Counted from the first letter of the stretch, positions 47,216-56,762 are shown. The stretch is DNA of 64,000 nucleotides from Microbispora sp. NBC_01189 (GCF_036010665.1 NZ_CP108581.1:2049501-2113500), one strand, 5' to 3'. Notes: generated by a model not told the origin, from the letters alone. A program made the numbers and translations.

Positions 47216-47883
47216 TCACCTTCCCTGACCAGGAAGAACGAGCACTGCAGAATCGCCTGCGGATCCCATGCTTTTGATCCAACGGCCCCGTCTAGCGCTG
47301 CGAGAGAACTGCATGGCTATGTTCTTACCCGATGGCAGGACGCCATCCGGACGGCGATTGGCCTGAGCCCACTGCCATGCCACCCGATGCGGGTTCTGTA
47401 CCCGATCTCCTGCTTCCTCCTCATCTCCGTCCGACGAGTTCGGCGGTTCAGCAACCGGGGATGGCAGCGCAGGTGCCACCTGACGATTCTGCCGAGTCCT
47501 CTCCGCCGCTACGGCACAGGTCCTGCCTGATCTGACCCAAGAGCATCTCGTACGCGCCGATCAAGGCGAAAGATGGCCAGGCCGCGACGATACGAGCGAT
47601 CAACGAGGGATCGGCGACGGCGACATTGGCGCCAAGGCTCGCCAAGCTGCTAATGATCATCAGGGTCCAAGGCAGGACGCCTCCACGCCCGCCGTATTAA
47701 CTGGCCAGGAGGATGGACATGGACGACGCGACGATCATGCCGTCCACCGCGAGCGGAACAAGCGTCGCCCCCGGCTCGCTCTCGCCTTGCCGCAGCGCCA
47801 GTTCATGCATGTGCCTGTAGGACACCACCGCGGCGACCACCGCACCGGATCCACCAGTCCGCGGATGCAGGAGATCCCTTCAT
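47216..47883 (-). pseudogene. DUF2637 mobile-element protein (copy 2), three lesions
   Basis: The parts of one gene can be followed on the minus strand: an ATG at 47883 with MKGSPASADWWIR; a frameshift near 47845 into VVSYRHMHELALRQGE and LAVDGMIVASSMSILLAS; an in-frame TAA at 47697-47699; continuation in the same frame with SLASLGANVAVADPSLIA and AAWPSFALIGAYEMLL; then a frameshift near 47455 into AWQWAQANRRPDGVLPSG to a stop at 47216. Together this is a normal DUF2637 protein with membrane helices and cytoplasmic tail, now dead. These proteins accompany replication and transfer genes of actinomycete integrative elements. Confidence 0.75.
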
Positions 47884-48308
47884 TGCTCCGCATCCCTCCT
47901 GACCAGCTTCGTGAGGGCCTCTACGACGAGGCGGCCACGAGAAACGGCAGGTAGAGGCGCCGTAGATTTGCGGCGTGCCTGGCCGGGGGCACCTGGTTGA
48001 CCTTGCAGTTTGCCGCCTGACCTGGGGGTTCCCTCCGGGTGCGGCATCCGCCCGTGTGCAGCCATAGGCCACCCCGAGCAGCCCTGAATCACCGTTCACG
48101 GAATATGCGCGGGATGTTCTCCAGGGACCGGCCTCGGCTCTGGCACCGCCATGGACGGCGAGAGCCGTGAGACCAGCTGAGCTGCTCATGCTCCCGGTGC
48201 CTCGCTTCCTAGACGTCATCGATCATGATGCGATCTATCGAGCAGCATCAGCAGCCCACTCTCGGAGGCAATCGGCCTGTTCGTAAGCGCTGCCGTCACA
48301 CAGCAGCA
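47884..48308. other. Gap with no supported gene
   Basis: About 425 bp between the DUF2637 relic and the NTPase stop. Frames here are Gly/Arg-rich and antisense to nothing recognisable. I see no hairpin or repeat that stands out. Confidence 0.3.
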
Positions 48309-50360
48309 TTACGCAACATCGTCAGCAATCTCTTTGGCTACTGGGCCCCAGACATCCCAAACATCCTCGATCAGCCTCTGACCGGCACGAGTCTTGCCGC
48401 TGAAGCGATGAGGCTCATACTCCTCGCGAAGATAGATCATCTCGCCTCCCACCCGGACGATACCTCGGCGCTGCAGTACGTCTATGGCAGCCTTAAATTG
48501 AGTGCCCTTAAGTGACTGCCGCCCCTGTAGCTTCATGATAAATACGCCGCGTTCACCTGGGTGCCCGTGAGTGCGGGTAAGGTTCATGAGCATCTTAAGG
48601 AAGCGCACAGCTCGGTCGCTCGGATCGAGCCGATCGGAGAGTTCCAGCGGCTGGCGGTAATTGACCCAGGGATAGCGGAGAGCCAGATTTTCCGGAACTC
48701 GCAGCTCAAAGTCTCCAGGGAATGGTTCGCGCGCAATGACACTGGGAAGTTGTAGGGGCCCTTCCTCAACTTCAACGATTACGGTGATAGCGCCAGATTC
48801 CGGCGTGGGTGACACTCGATGCGCGAACTCGACGGCCGGCCCTTCAATCGACAGAGAGCGACAATGCAGAAAGAGGTCCGGGCCAAGTACCGTGGGAGTG
48901 TTTCGCCCAGGAATTCTTACTTCACTGGACGTCGAGAGGGTAAGACCTGCGAGCGGACCAAAGAGCCGAAGCGCCTGCGATGATTCGGGAATAAGTGTGA
49001 ATCCTTTTTGGGCGGGGACGCCAGCACGAAGGACGCTCATCGCCCCTTCATATTCGCCATCGCCAATCTCGGATGCCGTAACAGTGGCCAGAGAGCCACT
49101 GAACTCACCTGCTGTAATCGAGGCGTGGAGGGCAGCGAACCCCCATTCGTCGATCAACAACTCATCAGACTCGAGAGCGACAAGGTCGAACAGGAGGCTG
49201 GAGTCATTGCCGATCTCTATCAGCCGCTCGCCGTTGATCGTCGTCCCAAATAGCTTCGAGGCAGCATAGGCCGCGAAGACTGTACTCGCCCACTTTGCCT
49301 CATTCCGGAAAGGGTGATCATTCAGGAAGGGCCGTATGCTTTCGATGTAGTCGTGGCGGACCTTTGGATCTTTGATATGGTGCAGGTCTGGCACCGAACT
49401 ATCTTCAAGGTCGTGACATAGCCAGCGTATCTGCTCCTCCGGCGTGTAGATCGACGAGGGGTCAAGGCCAAGCATGTCGGCTAAAGGCTTCATCTTGGCT
49501 TGATCACGCTTCAACAGATCATCTAGGATGCGTCGAAGCTCTTCTAGATGACGCATCCCGCCGCTCGACTTCCCGAAGGTGTTTGAGACAGCGAAGTGGT
49601 TCTCCTCCCGCAGAAGAACCGCCGCGACGGCATCGAGAACGGGCGCGTACCCGGCGAATGTCTCGGCGGCCTGACCCGGAACCGAGTTGACCACTGAATC
49701 AAGCACCGCGTTCCGCGCAATCTGGTAGTACTGGCTCTTGAGCACTGAGCGGTCTTTGCTCCGTCGACCTACCACGCCGTTGACATACTGCAGGCGTTCC
49801 TCTGAGCCAAAGTGCGATATCTCGAGCCAGGCGAGAGATGTGCCAGCATCCGACAAACTAACCCACACCTCTTCCAAGGTCCGTTCCCGTCCGAAAAGTA
49901 CGAAACGGCAGCCATGGCGTGCGGCGTCGGCAATCGACTCAAGGAACTCGGCCCAAGATGTGCCCGACACTCGGGCGCGCGCCTCATCGAGCGAGTCGAC
50001 CAAAACAGTTGGCGTTTCTAGCGTTGCAAGGACCGACTCAACATCGGTTACCCCCAAGTACTGCCCGAGGATAAACGATAGCGAGGTCGCGCCCACTGCC
50101 TTATCCCTTTCGAGTTTCCACAGGGGTGCACTCAACTGACGCGACAACTCCTCCGCCCCCCGACTCTTGCCCGCAGCCCCTCGAGCGGAGACCAGCAGAA
50201 CTGATGAGCCTAGGTCGCCGAAACCCTCTCTTACCAGCAACTCTGGGTTGACGAAGAAGTCTTCGGAGGTATGGATGCAGAAGCTGCCTTGTGGTTTTCC
50301 CACAAAGCGACCGCCATCTAGGGTTGAGACAAGCTCGGGGAAGGAGAGTCGGGCGTCCAC
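48309..50360 (-). CDS. Solitary 683-aa P-loop NTPase with C-terminal winged-helix-like end
   Basis: 683 residues from a GTG at 50360. Walker A is ARGAAGKSR near 59-67, and Walker B is TVLVDSLDEAR near 115-125, followed by a sensor-type FVLFGRERT near 150. This is a STAND/AAA-like arrangement, with large alpha-helical and beta-rich sections downstream and a final 90-residue segment (KGTQFKAAIDVLQRRGIVRV) that looks like a winged helix. I recognise no named family and no effector domain (no TIR, protease or nuclease motif). Codons are more AT-rich than chromosomal neighbours, suggesting transfer. It sits alone between mobile-element relics in the defence island, which makes a defence role plausible but unproven. 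Confidence 0.75.
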   Translation of the reverse strand: MDARLSFPELVSTLDGGRFVGKPQGSFCIHTSEDFFVNPELLVREGFGDLGSSVLLVSARGAAGKSRGAEELSRQLSAPLWKLERDKAVGATSLSFILGQYLGVTDVESVLATLETPTVLVDSLDEARARVSGTSWAEFLESIADAARHGCRFVLFGRERTLEEVWVSLSDAGTSLAWLEISHFGSEERLQYVNGVVGRRSKDRSVLKSQYYQIARNAVLDSVVNSVPGQAAETFAGYAPVLDAVAAVLLREENHFAVSNTFGKSSGGMRHLEELRRILDDLLKRDQAKMKPLADMLGLDPSSIYTPEEQIRWLCHDLEDSSVPDLHHIKDPKVRHDYIESIRPFLNDHPFRNEAKWASTVFAAYAASKLFGTTINGERLIEIGNDSSLLFDLVALESDELLIDEWGFAALHASITAGEFSGSLATVTASEIGDGEYEGAMSVLRAGVPAQKGFTLIPESSQALRLFGPLAGLTLSTSSEVRIPGRNTPTVLGPDLFLHCRSLSIEGPAVEFAHRVSPTPESGAITVIVEVEEGPLQLPSVIAREPFPGDFELRVPENLALRYPWVNYRQPLELSDRLDPSDRAVRFLKMLMNLTRTHGHPGERGVFIMKLQGRQSLKGTQFKAAIDVLQRRGIVRVGGEMIYLREEYEPHRFSGKTRAGQRLIEDVWDVWGPVAKEIADDVA

Positions 50361-50545
50361 CCGCTAATCTCACCGTAGAGAACGCCGTGAGGCAAGGATT
50401 TACTCGACGTTTCGGGACAGGAGCGGCATCGATTCGCGCGTTGATGCTGGTGAGCCTCCTCGTGGAGGATCACGCAGCGCGACGAAGTGCGGATGACATA
50501 GGGCTCAGAGCTCTCGGCGAAGGCGGCAGCTGGTCGATCGCTCGT

Positions 50546-50775
50546 CATAACTCCAGGGCTTCGCTGATCTGCCCGTTGGCGCGAGTACGTTGCCCTTCGA
50601 CGCACTTCGCGTAGACGCGTAGGAGCACGTCAACGCCGTGTCCGGCACGCTGGACTACCTCGGTCGGCGGGACGCCCGCGTTGAGCCACAGGGAGACCGC
50701 CGCATGCCGGAGGTCGTACGGGCGGGCCGCCAGCGGGGACGTGACCTGTTCGAGAGTGAAGGCCAGGCGTCCACG
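50546..50775 (-). pseudogene. C-terminal relic of a tyrosine site-specific integrase
   Basis: The minus strand reads PYDLRHAAVSLWLNAGVPP, then VVQRAGHGVDVLLRVYAKC, ending in a TGA at 50546. These are the Arg-x-x-His, Gly-His and catalytic Tyr boxes of the tyrosine recombinase domain of actinomycete integrases. The frame closes at 50776, where the IS1182-type fragment begins, so the N-terminal 300 residues are gone. Confidence 0.8.
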
Positions 50776-51582
50776 TCAGCGAGACCTGCCACACCGCGAC
50801 CGCGACTGGGAGCGGGACCGGGGCGCAGAAGATCCCCCCGCCGAATCTGATCTCGAACGTGGCCACCACGGATGCGACCGTGCCCGACAGCCAGTTGACC
50901 GAGAAGATCCATCAGGCTCTGGCCCGGCGGAGGCTGCTGTCGGCCGAGCACTATGTGGACTCGGGTTACTCGTCTGCGGAACTTCTCGTCACAGCCCGCC
51001 AGCAGTTCGGGATCGCGCTGGTCACCCCGGTGCTGCTTGATCGATCGCCGCAGGTCAGCGCCCGGGCCGGGCACGACCGGACCGCGTTCGCCATCGACTG
51101 GCCCGGTCGGCGAGTGACCTGCCCGCAAGGCCATACCAGCAGTTCCTGGAGCCCCTGCCGCCAGCGAGGCCAGGACGCGATCATGGTGATGTTCCCCGTC
51201 ACCGCCTGCACGCCGTGTCCAGTCCGCTCGGCCTGCACCAGCAGCAAGCGCGGACGCCGTCACCTCACCTTGCACCCACAACCGCTTCAGCAGGCTCTTG
51301 ATACCGCGCGCGCCGAACAGACCAGCCGCGACTGGCTGGACAACTACAAGCTCCGCGCCGGGGTCGAGGGCACCGTGCGCCAGGCGATCGCGGTCACCGG
51401 GCTACGCCGCGCTCGCTACCGCGGCTTGGCAAAGGTCCACCTCGAACACGTCTACTCGCTGTCGCGCTCAACCTCATCCGCCTGGACGCCTGGACGCCTG
51501 GTGGAACGGTCATCCCCTCGACCGGACCCGCACCAGCCACCTCGCCCGCCTTGAACTGGCAGAACTCGACCTCGCAGCCTGA
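50769..51582 (+). pseudogene. 3' part of an IS1182-family transposase, truncated and frameshifted
   Basis: The fragment starts inside the transposase (VHVSETCHT, then LISNVATTDATVPDSQ and EHYVDSGYSSAELLV) and carries the DDE-domain C-terminus with the Cys cluster CTPCPVRSAC and the conserved GVEGTVRQAI. Near 51460-51490 an eight-base repeat of ACGCCTGG and a nearby indel shift the frame, and the natural end LARLELAELDLAA lies in the new frame. The N-terminal 150-200 residues are missing at the integrase junction. Confidence 0.8.
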
Positions 51583-51859
51583 GACGAGAGCCCGCCGCGG
51601 CCTCAGGTCGACGCCTGAGCAGCACGGAACTCCCGGACCATGCCCAGGGCCGAGGGCTGTGTCGTGTCAGTAGGTCGGGGCGTCAGATCAGGGCGGCCGC
51701 GTCTGAGCCGCCCTCGTACGGTGGCAGGACCCGCGCGAGAGCTGGCGGCGAGCTCGGCGACCTGCTCGGGCGTGAGCCTCCCTTGCCAGGGGAACGCCCC
51801 GCCCGCGGTTCTGGGCGGGGCGAGGCGTGTGAGCTGAGAGGCAGGGGGCCCGGGGCCGG
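51583..51859. other. Gap with one copy of a direct repeat; no gene
   Basis: This interval holds the 51681-51778 repeat unit (see repeat entries). Around it there is no credible gene. It probably contains the 3' end of the membrane-protein transcript. Confidence 0.35.
51681..51778. repeat. Direct repeat copy 1 (about 98 bp)
   Basis: This segment matches 54478-54574 in roughly nine of ten bases with one single-base indel. On the minus strand it encodes LTPEQVAELAA and, after a one-base shift, LARVLPPYEGG, the end of the small protein encoded intact at the second copy. It is therefore a degenerate tail duplicate. Confidence 0.8.
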
Positions 51860-54100
51860 TCACACGGTGAAGTACTGCTGCTTGAAGCCCTCGTCGTCCA
51901 ACCCGCCGTAGACGCCGGGAATGATGAGGAGCACCAGTATGAACAGCGGCCCGAGAGCGAGGACGTTCTGCCGAACTACATGCCGGGCCAGCCCATCGAG
52001 CGCCCGGTCCTCGTCCGCAGTCACGGCCCGGCCGGCGGCAGCCGCCTGCGCGTAGATCCGCTCGCGCTGCTGGCGGACGTGGGTCAGGTTGTTCTTCATC
52101 ACGTACTTGTACGCGTCCCCCATCAGCGCGAGGTAAAAAAGCACGAGTCCCCACCAATCTTCCAGCCCCTGCACGTGCGCGAAGAAGAACGTCGGCACCC
52201 ACGCCACGCTGACCGCGAGCACCAGCGCGACGAAACTGTCTTGCAGGATGCCGTGGAGCGGCCGGTTCGGAGTGAACTGCCGCGGCGGGTTCACGCCGGG
52301 CAGGGTACGCGCGGCCAGGGCCGGGATCAGCAGGCAGGCGCTGGCGCCGATCAGCAAGCCAGCCAAGCCGGGCAAGACACCGCGGCTGGTGGCGGACGAC
52401 TGCAGCGCCGGGCCAGTCATCCACACGGTCGCCGCTGCGCCGGCGAAGCCGCATGCCACGGCGACCGTCCGTTCCCCCCACCCGATGGCCACGTTCTGCA
52501 GGTATCCGGCGTTGCTGATGATTCCCTCGGTGACGAAGCAGAGCGTCACTAGGCCCGCCAGGGCGGCCAGTACCAGCGGTACCCAGCCCGCGAACCCCTG
52601 CTCGCGGATCGACGCCCCCAGGACGGCGGCGAAGCCAATGCACAGCGCCGTAACGAGAGCGTGTCGAGTGCGACGGCCGACCGGCAACGCGGCGGCGAGG
52701 ACGAGCCCGGCACACGTCACCGCGACGATTGCGACCACGCCGCCGAGGCGGGACGCGTCCGCCTGGGAGACCGACCCGGTAATCCAGCTGGCGGCCGGGG
52801 TCGTGCTCCCGGCGAAGACGATGCTGACCAGAATTGCGCCGACATAGGCGACCACGATTCCTGCATACGCCTGCCACTTGAACTCGCCGAGGCGCGGCGC
52901 CACCGGGCCGCCCCGCTCTGCCTCGATGACCAGCTTGAACTGGGCCCGAATGGACCGGCCGGTAATCGTCACGAAGAGGGCGGCGGCCACCACCCCGGCC
53001 AGGTTGACGATCCAGCGGTCCGTGGGCTGGTGGGCGAGGTACTGGCCCGCCAGCGCGTATCCGACCACCGGCATCATGCCGAGGGGAATCACCCAGGTCC
53101 ACAGCGGATCCGCCTGGTCGTCGCGCAACAGCCGGAGCGCGAGGGCCGCTGCCAGGACGAGCACGACGCCGACGGCGGCGGCCGTGATAAGTCGGTGTGG
53201 CTCCTCTGCCGCCGTCACGGCCTGGTAGATCGGTCCAACGGCGCAAACAAGCAGGGTCGCGGAGAGGACGCACCGCTGGGCCACGGTGGCCGTGGTGAGC
53301 GCGCTGGCAGCGAAGACGCCCGCCAGCGCAGCGATGACCACGACCAGCGCGCTCCACAGGTCGTACCGCAGGTCGCGGGGGAACGCGTAGGCGAGCGCGC
53401 CAGCCGGCAGCAGCGCCGTGACCACCAGCAGGGCGACCCGGCCAAGCAGCCGCCACCGAGTGGCGAACCCGAGCAGCACGAGGGCCGACACGGCGCTCGC
53501 GCCGAGGTGCAGGGCCAGCATCCGCGGCACGTCGTAGGAGGTCGCGGCGTTGTCCACGGCGACCAGCGCCATGAAGCCGAATGCCGTGGCCAGAGTGCCG
53601 ACCGCTCCCACGGACCGGATCCGCGACTCGACCACTGCAGTCCCCTCATTGCGCAGCTGCGCCACCACGGCGATCGCGGCGCCCGCCAGGAACGCCATGA
53701 CCAGTGCGAAGAAGGCAGCATGCCACCAGCCGGGCAGGTTGAAGTAGTGCGGCCGCGGCAGCGTCCAGTTGACCCGGGGCCGTGAGTTCAGCAGCCATTG
53801 CGCCTGTATCGCGGCGCCAGCTAGGAAGAAGCCTGCCGCGGCGAACGTGACGGCCTGCCGGCGGAACGCGGTGACGCCGCCCGACGCACGCACGAGCGCG
53901 TAGCTCAGCAGCGGCAGTAGCAGGCCATCGCCGACGGTGGCTGACCGGAACGAAAACAGCCCCGGCGGGCCGTCGGCACCCAGGCCGAACCCCGAGAATA
54001 CGGTGAGCGCGCCGAAGCCGAGAACGGCGACTCCAACGGCGACTCGGATTGCCACGGAGCGCGGCGCTAGAAGGTTTCGGTCGACAGGCGCAACAACCAT
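51860..54100 (-). CDS. Large polytopic membrane protein of unknown function
   Basis: 746 residues starting from an ATG (MVVAPVDRN). Roughly 18-20 hydrophobic segments of 18-23 residues run through residues 15-735, with short loops and few charges, plus a soluble loop near 640-690 (EDWWGLVLFYLALMGDAYKY then a basic helix). It ends with LDDEGFKQQYFTV. No transporter signature, glycosyltransferase motif or P-loop is visible. It stands alone, flanked by two copies of a 98-bp repeat. I cannot assign a substrate. Confidence 0.7.
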   Translation of the reverse strand: MVVAPVDRNLLAPRSVAIRVAVGVAVLGFGALTVFSGFGLGADGPPGLFSFRSATVGDGLLLPLLSYALVRASGGVTAFRRQAVTFAAAGFFLAGAAIQAQWLLNSRPRVNWTLPRPHYFNLPGWWHAAFFALVMAFLAGAAIAVVAQLRNEGTAVVESRIRSVGAVGTLATAFGFMALVAVDNAATSYDVPRMLALHLGASAVSALVLLGFATRWRLLGRVALLVVTALLPAGALAYAFPRDLRYDLWSALVVVIAALAGVFAASALTTATVAQRCVLSATLLVCAVGPIYQAVTAAEEPHRLITAAAVGVVLVLAAALALRLLRDDQADPLWTWVIPLGMMPVVGYALAGQYLAHQPTDRWIVNLAGVVAAALFVTITGRSIRAQFKLVIEAERGGPVAPRLGEFKWQAYAGIVVAYVGAILVSIVFAGSTTPAASWITGSVSQADASRLGGVVAIVAVTCAGLVLAAALPVGRRTRHALVTALCIGFAAVLGASIREQGFAGWVPLVLAALAGLVTLCFVTEGIISNAGYLQNVAIGWGERTVAVACGFAGAAATVWMTGPALQSSATSRGVLPGLAGLLIGASACLLIPALAARTLPGVNPPRQFTPNRPLHGILQDSFVALVLAVSVAWVPTFFFAHVQGLEDWWGLVLFYLALMGDAYKYVMKNNLTHVRQQRERIYAQAAAAGRAVTADEDRALDGLARHVVRQNVLALGPLFILVLLIIPGVYGGLDDEGFKQQYFTV

Positions 54101-54477
54101 GCGGGCGACTCCCGGACACGCGTATTCAGGCGGGCAGGAACCATCGGACAGTGCTAGATCACCGCCCCACTTCTTAGCGTTGTTCCTGGGCTGAAAGTTA
54201 CTGACGGCCTACCGGTGAGACCACCTCGGCATGATCGGGCAACCAACGGCCCTGGCAGCGCGTCCTATGCCCCCGTCCGTCCCCCGACTGCACCCCCGGC
54301 TATTGGCCCCCGGTCGAAGCGCACGCCCGCCGCAAGTCACTCGATCCGCGGTACTCCCGCATCGTCGTGTCCCTGGGCGACCAGACCGGCGAGCCGTACG
54401 TGACCGGCTGGACGTTCGAGCGCGGCGAGCTGGTCGACCGCAGCCGCCCAGGGGCGGGGGCTGGGTATGTCCGGGGC
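54101..54477. other. Gap upstream of the membrane protein; no supported gene
   Basis: About 375 bp. A plus-strand frame at 54345-54430 reads YSRIVVSLGDQTGEPYVTGW and then loses coding character, so it may be a fragment of a lost gene. The membrane-protein promoter should lie at the left end. Confidence 0.35.
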
Positions 54478-54574
54478 CGTCAGATCAGCACGGTCGCGTC
54501 TCGGCCGCCCTCGTACGGCGGCAGGACTCGCGCGAGGCCGGCGGCGATCTCGGCGACCTGCTCGGGCGTGAGCC
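54478..54574. repeat. Direct repeat copy 2 (about 97 bp)
   Basis: This is the second copy of the repeat at 51681-51778, 2.8 kb away and in the same orientation. It overlaps the 3' end of the small minus-strand gene below. Confidence 0.8.
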
Positions 54575-54641
54575 GCGGCTCGCGGGCGCGGACGTACCGC
54601 GGGACCTGGCGGGCCCTCAGCAGCGTGAGGCCCTCGGACAT
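54480..54641 (-). CDS. Small hypothetical protein (53 aa)
   Basis: An ATG at 54641 opens 53 codons: MSEGLTLLRARQVPRYVRA, then LTPEQVAEIAAGLARVLPPY and a short Asp/Val tail. The composition is soluble and helical. The tail sequence is duplicated, with small changes, at 51681-51778, which supports it being a real gene or gene end. The start is uncertain, and an in-frame ATG at 54689 is possible. Confidence 0.4.
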   Translation of the reverse strand: MSEGLTLLRARQVPRYVRAREPRLTPEQVAEIAAGLARVLPPYEGGRDATVLI

Positions 54642-54856
54642 GACCGGCTCTGGAGCGGCCGGCAATAGGGATGGCGGTTCCGCCCGCACAGGTCGACATT
54701 AGATGCGAACAGAGGCTGGCGTCCTCGCTGGTCTCTCCGCTGGTACCGCCCGTGCACGCAGGCTCGATGCCGGTGATCTGAGCATCTGCAGCCACCGACG
54801 GGAGGGCGGCCTCACCCGTGGGCACGCCGCAACGCGTCGGCGAGCACGGACGTTGA

Positions 54857-55345
54857 ATGGGCGAACTACGCTTGGTCTCGTGGCCAGGGCCTTGCCTTTG
54901 TCCGGACGCAGATCCGGCAGGCCATGGCTGTGGCGGGCTGGCTGGGGGCGCTCGGAGCTCCCTTCATGCGCCCGAAGCGGTCCTCACCGAGAACGCGGCC
55001 CTCGTGCCCAATTCGCCGGTCATGCCGACCACCAGCTGGGGAACGCTCGGCACCGTCCTGTCCTGGGAGAGGCGCCTGCGGCTCAACGACGGCCCGCTCG
55101 ACCTGGACGCCCCCGACGTCGCCATCCTCGCCCCCTACTGGCAGCACGTGCTGCTGCTCCTGGAGGTGTACCGGCAGATCGCCCGCCGCGAAGCACAGAT
55201 CAGTGCCGGGGTGCTCGACCCGCTGCCGGCGCCGTGGCGGTGGCTGATCGCCCAGCGGTGGCCCGGCCGGATCCCGCCGCTCTACGTCCCCGCGTCGCCG
55301 CGACCCGCGGAGGGCTGCGTACGCCGCCCATCCAGCGCTCGGTGA
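54857..55345 (+). CDS. Hypothetical protein, possibly a gene fragment
   Basis: 162 residues. The second half (LGTVLSWERRLRLNDGPLDL, then a Leu-rich WQHVLLLLEVYRQIARRE) has normal coding character, whereas the first 50 residues are Gly/Pro/Cys-rich and look non-coding. No domain is recognised. It may be the 3' part of a lost gene. Confidence 0.35.
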   Translation: MGELRLVSWPGPCLCPDADPAGHGCGGLAGGARSSLHAPEAVLTENAALVPNSPVMPTTSWGTLGTVLSWERRLRLNDGPLDLDAPDVAILAPYWQHVLLLLEVYRQIARREAQISAGVLDPLPAPWRWLIAQRWPGRIPPLYVPASPRPAEGCVRRPSSAR

Positions 55346-55353
55346 TCGCGTCT

Positions 55354-56757
55354 CTATCCCTGCCGCAGTAGGTCGCCGATGGCCGCGATCCCGCGTCTGA
55401 TCGCGTCCTCGTTGACGTCACCGAAGCCGAACACGATCCCCGGCGGCCCATCACTGTTCGGTGAGCGATATCGACCGAGTCCCTGCAGCCCTACTGAGCG
55501 CTGTGCCGCCGCGTCGACGATCTCCGCCTCGTCGGCTCCCTCGGGGAGCTGGGCGACGGCGTGGAAGCCGGCGGCGAGGCCGGTCAGCGCGAGGCCGGGA
55601 GCGTGCTCGCCGATCGCTTCGACCAGTGCGTTGCGCCGTGCGGCATAGACGCCGCGCATGCGGCGTAGATGGCGGTCGAACCGGCCCGACTCGATCAGCC
55701 GGGCCAGGGCGAGCTGGTCGAGTGCCGGCGAGCCGCGGTCGCACCGGTGCTTCTCCTCGGCGATCCATGCACCCAGGTGCCGGGAAGCCAGCACCCACCC
55801 CAGTCTGATCGCGGGAGCGAGAGACTTGCTGACCGATCCGATGCTCACGACGCGATCCGCCGCTAGGCCCTGGAGCGACCCCACAGGTTGCTTGTCGTAG
55901 CGGAACTCCGAGTCGTAGTCGTCCTCGATCACCACCCCGTTCACCTGCTCAGCCCACTGGAGCAGTGCCAGCCGCCGGTCGGGGGCGAGGACCACACCTG
56001 TCGGGGTCTGGTGGGCCGGGGTGACGATGACCGCGGTCGCGTTCGTCCTGGCGAGCTCGCCGACGACCAGGCCGCGGTCGTCGACGGGGACGAAGACCGG
56101 GTTCAGGCCCGCCCGGCGGACGAGGATCGGCATGTCCAGGTGGCCCGGGTCCTCCACCGCGACGGAGGTGGCGCCCATGGCGCGCAGCGCGGCCAGGGTG
56201 AGGGCGGCGCCCTGGGTGAACCCGCTACAGATCACCACATCGTCCGCGCCCGCGAACGCTCCGCGAACCCGCTGCAGGTACGACGCGATGACCTCGCGCA
56301 GCCGGATCGAGCCCTGGGGATCGCCGTACCCCATGTCACGGGCGGAGGCCGTACGGGTGGCCTCCCCGCATGCCCACAACCAGTCGCGTGCCGGGAAGCT
56401 GTTCAGGTCGGGGCGTCCCGGCACGAAGTCGATCTCCATCCTGGCGGCTGGCGTGCCCCCTGGTGCTGTGACCACGGTCGCCTGCGGGCTGAACGCGACC
56501 CGCGTCGCCGAGCCGCCGAAGGCACGCAGGTAACCCTCGGCCTCCAACTGCTCATAGGTCGCCTGCACCAGGCCGCGGGAGACACCGAGGTCCACCGCTA
56601 GCTTTCGCGACGATGGCAGCCGCTCGCCGATCTGCAGACGCCCCTCCCTGACCGCTGTTCGCAGCGCGTTCTGCAACTGCGAACCCAGCGCCTCGGGGCT
56701 CTGGCGATCAAGCCGTATGAGGACGTCGGGAGTCAAACCGGACCACTCGACTGCCAC
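55354..56757 (-). CDS. MocR/PdxR-type GntR regulator with aminotransferase-like domain
   Basis: 467 residues from a GTG at 56757, reading V-A-V-E-W; the frame extends to 56853 but the extra 32 residues overlap the promoter palindrome and are Cys-rich. Residues 10-75 are the GntR winged helix (LPSSRKLAVDLGVSRGLVQ). The rest is a fold-type I PLP domain with the PLP-lysine in SVSKSLAP at Lys311 and TPAHQTPTG near 230. PdxR and GabR of this family sense PLP or GABA and activate a divergent gene. The divergent neighbour here is a RibD-type reductase. Confidence 0.9.
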   Translation of the reverse strand: MAVEWSGLTPDVLIRLDRQSPEALGSQLQNALRTAVREGRLQIGERLPSSRKLAVDLGVSRGLVQATYEQLEAEGYLRAFGGSATRVAFSPQATVVTAPGGTPAARMEIDFVPGRPDLNSFPARDWLWACGEATRTASARDMGYGDPQGSIRLREVIASYLQRVRGAFAGADDVVICSGFTQGAALTLAALRAMGATSVAVEDPGHLDMPILVRRAGLNPVFVPVDDRGLVVGELARTNATAVIVTPAHQTPTGVVLAPDRRLALLQWAEQVNGVVIEDDYDSEFRYDKQPVGSLQGLAADRVVSIGSVSKSLAPAIRLGWVLASRHLGAWIAEEKHRCDRGSPALDQLALARLIESGRFDRHLRRMRGVYAARRNALVEAIGEHAPGLALTGLAAGFHAVAQLPEGADEAEIVDAAAQRSVGLQGLGRYRSPNSDGPPGIVFGFGDVNEDAIRRGIAAIGDLLRQG

Positions 56758-56762
56758 GGAAC

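Noticed and set aside
47803..48219. 138-aa minus-strand frame
   Set aside because: Only its last 26 codons, the start of the DUF2637 relic, have coding character; the rest is Gly/Arg-rich noise.
48225..48515. 96-aa plus-strand frame
   Set aside because: It is mostly antisense to the end of the P-loop NTPase gene and has no recognisable motif.
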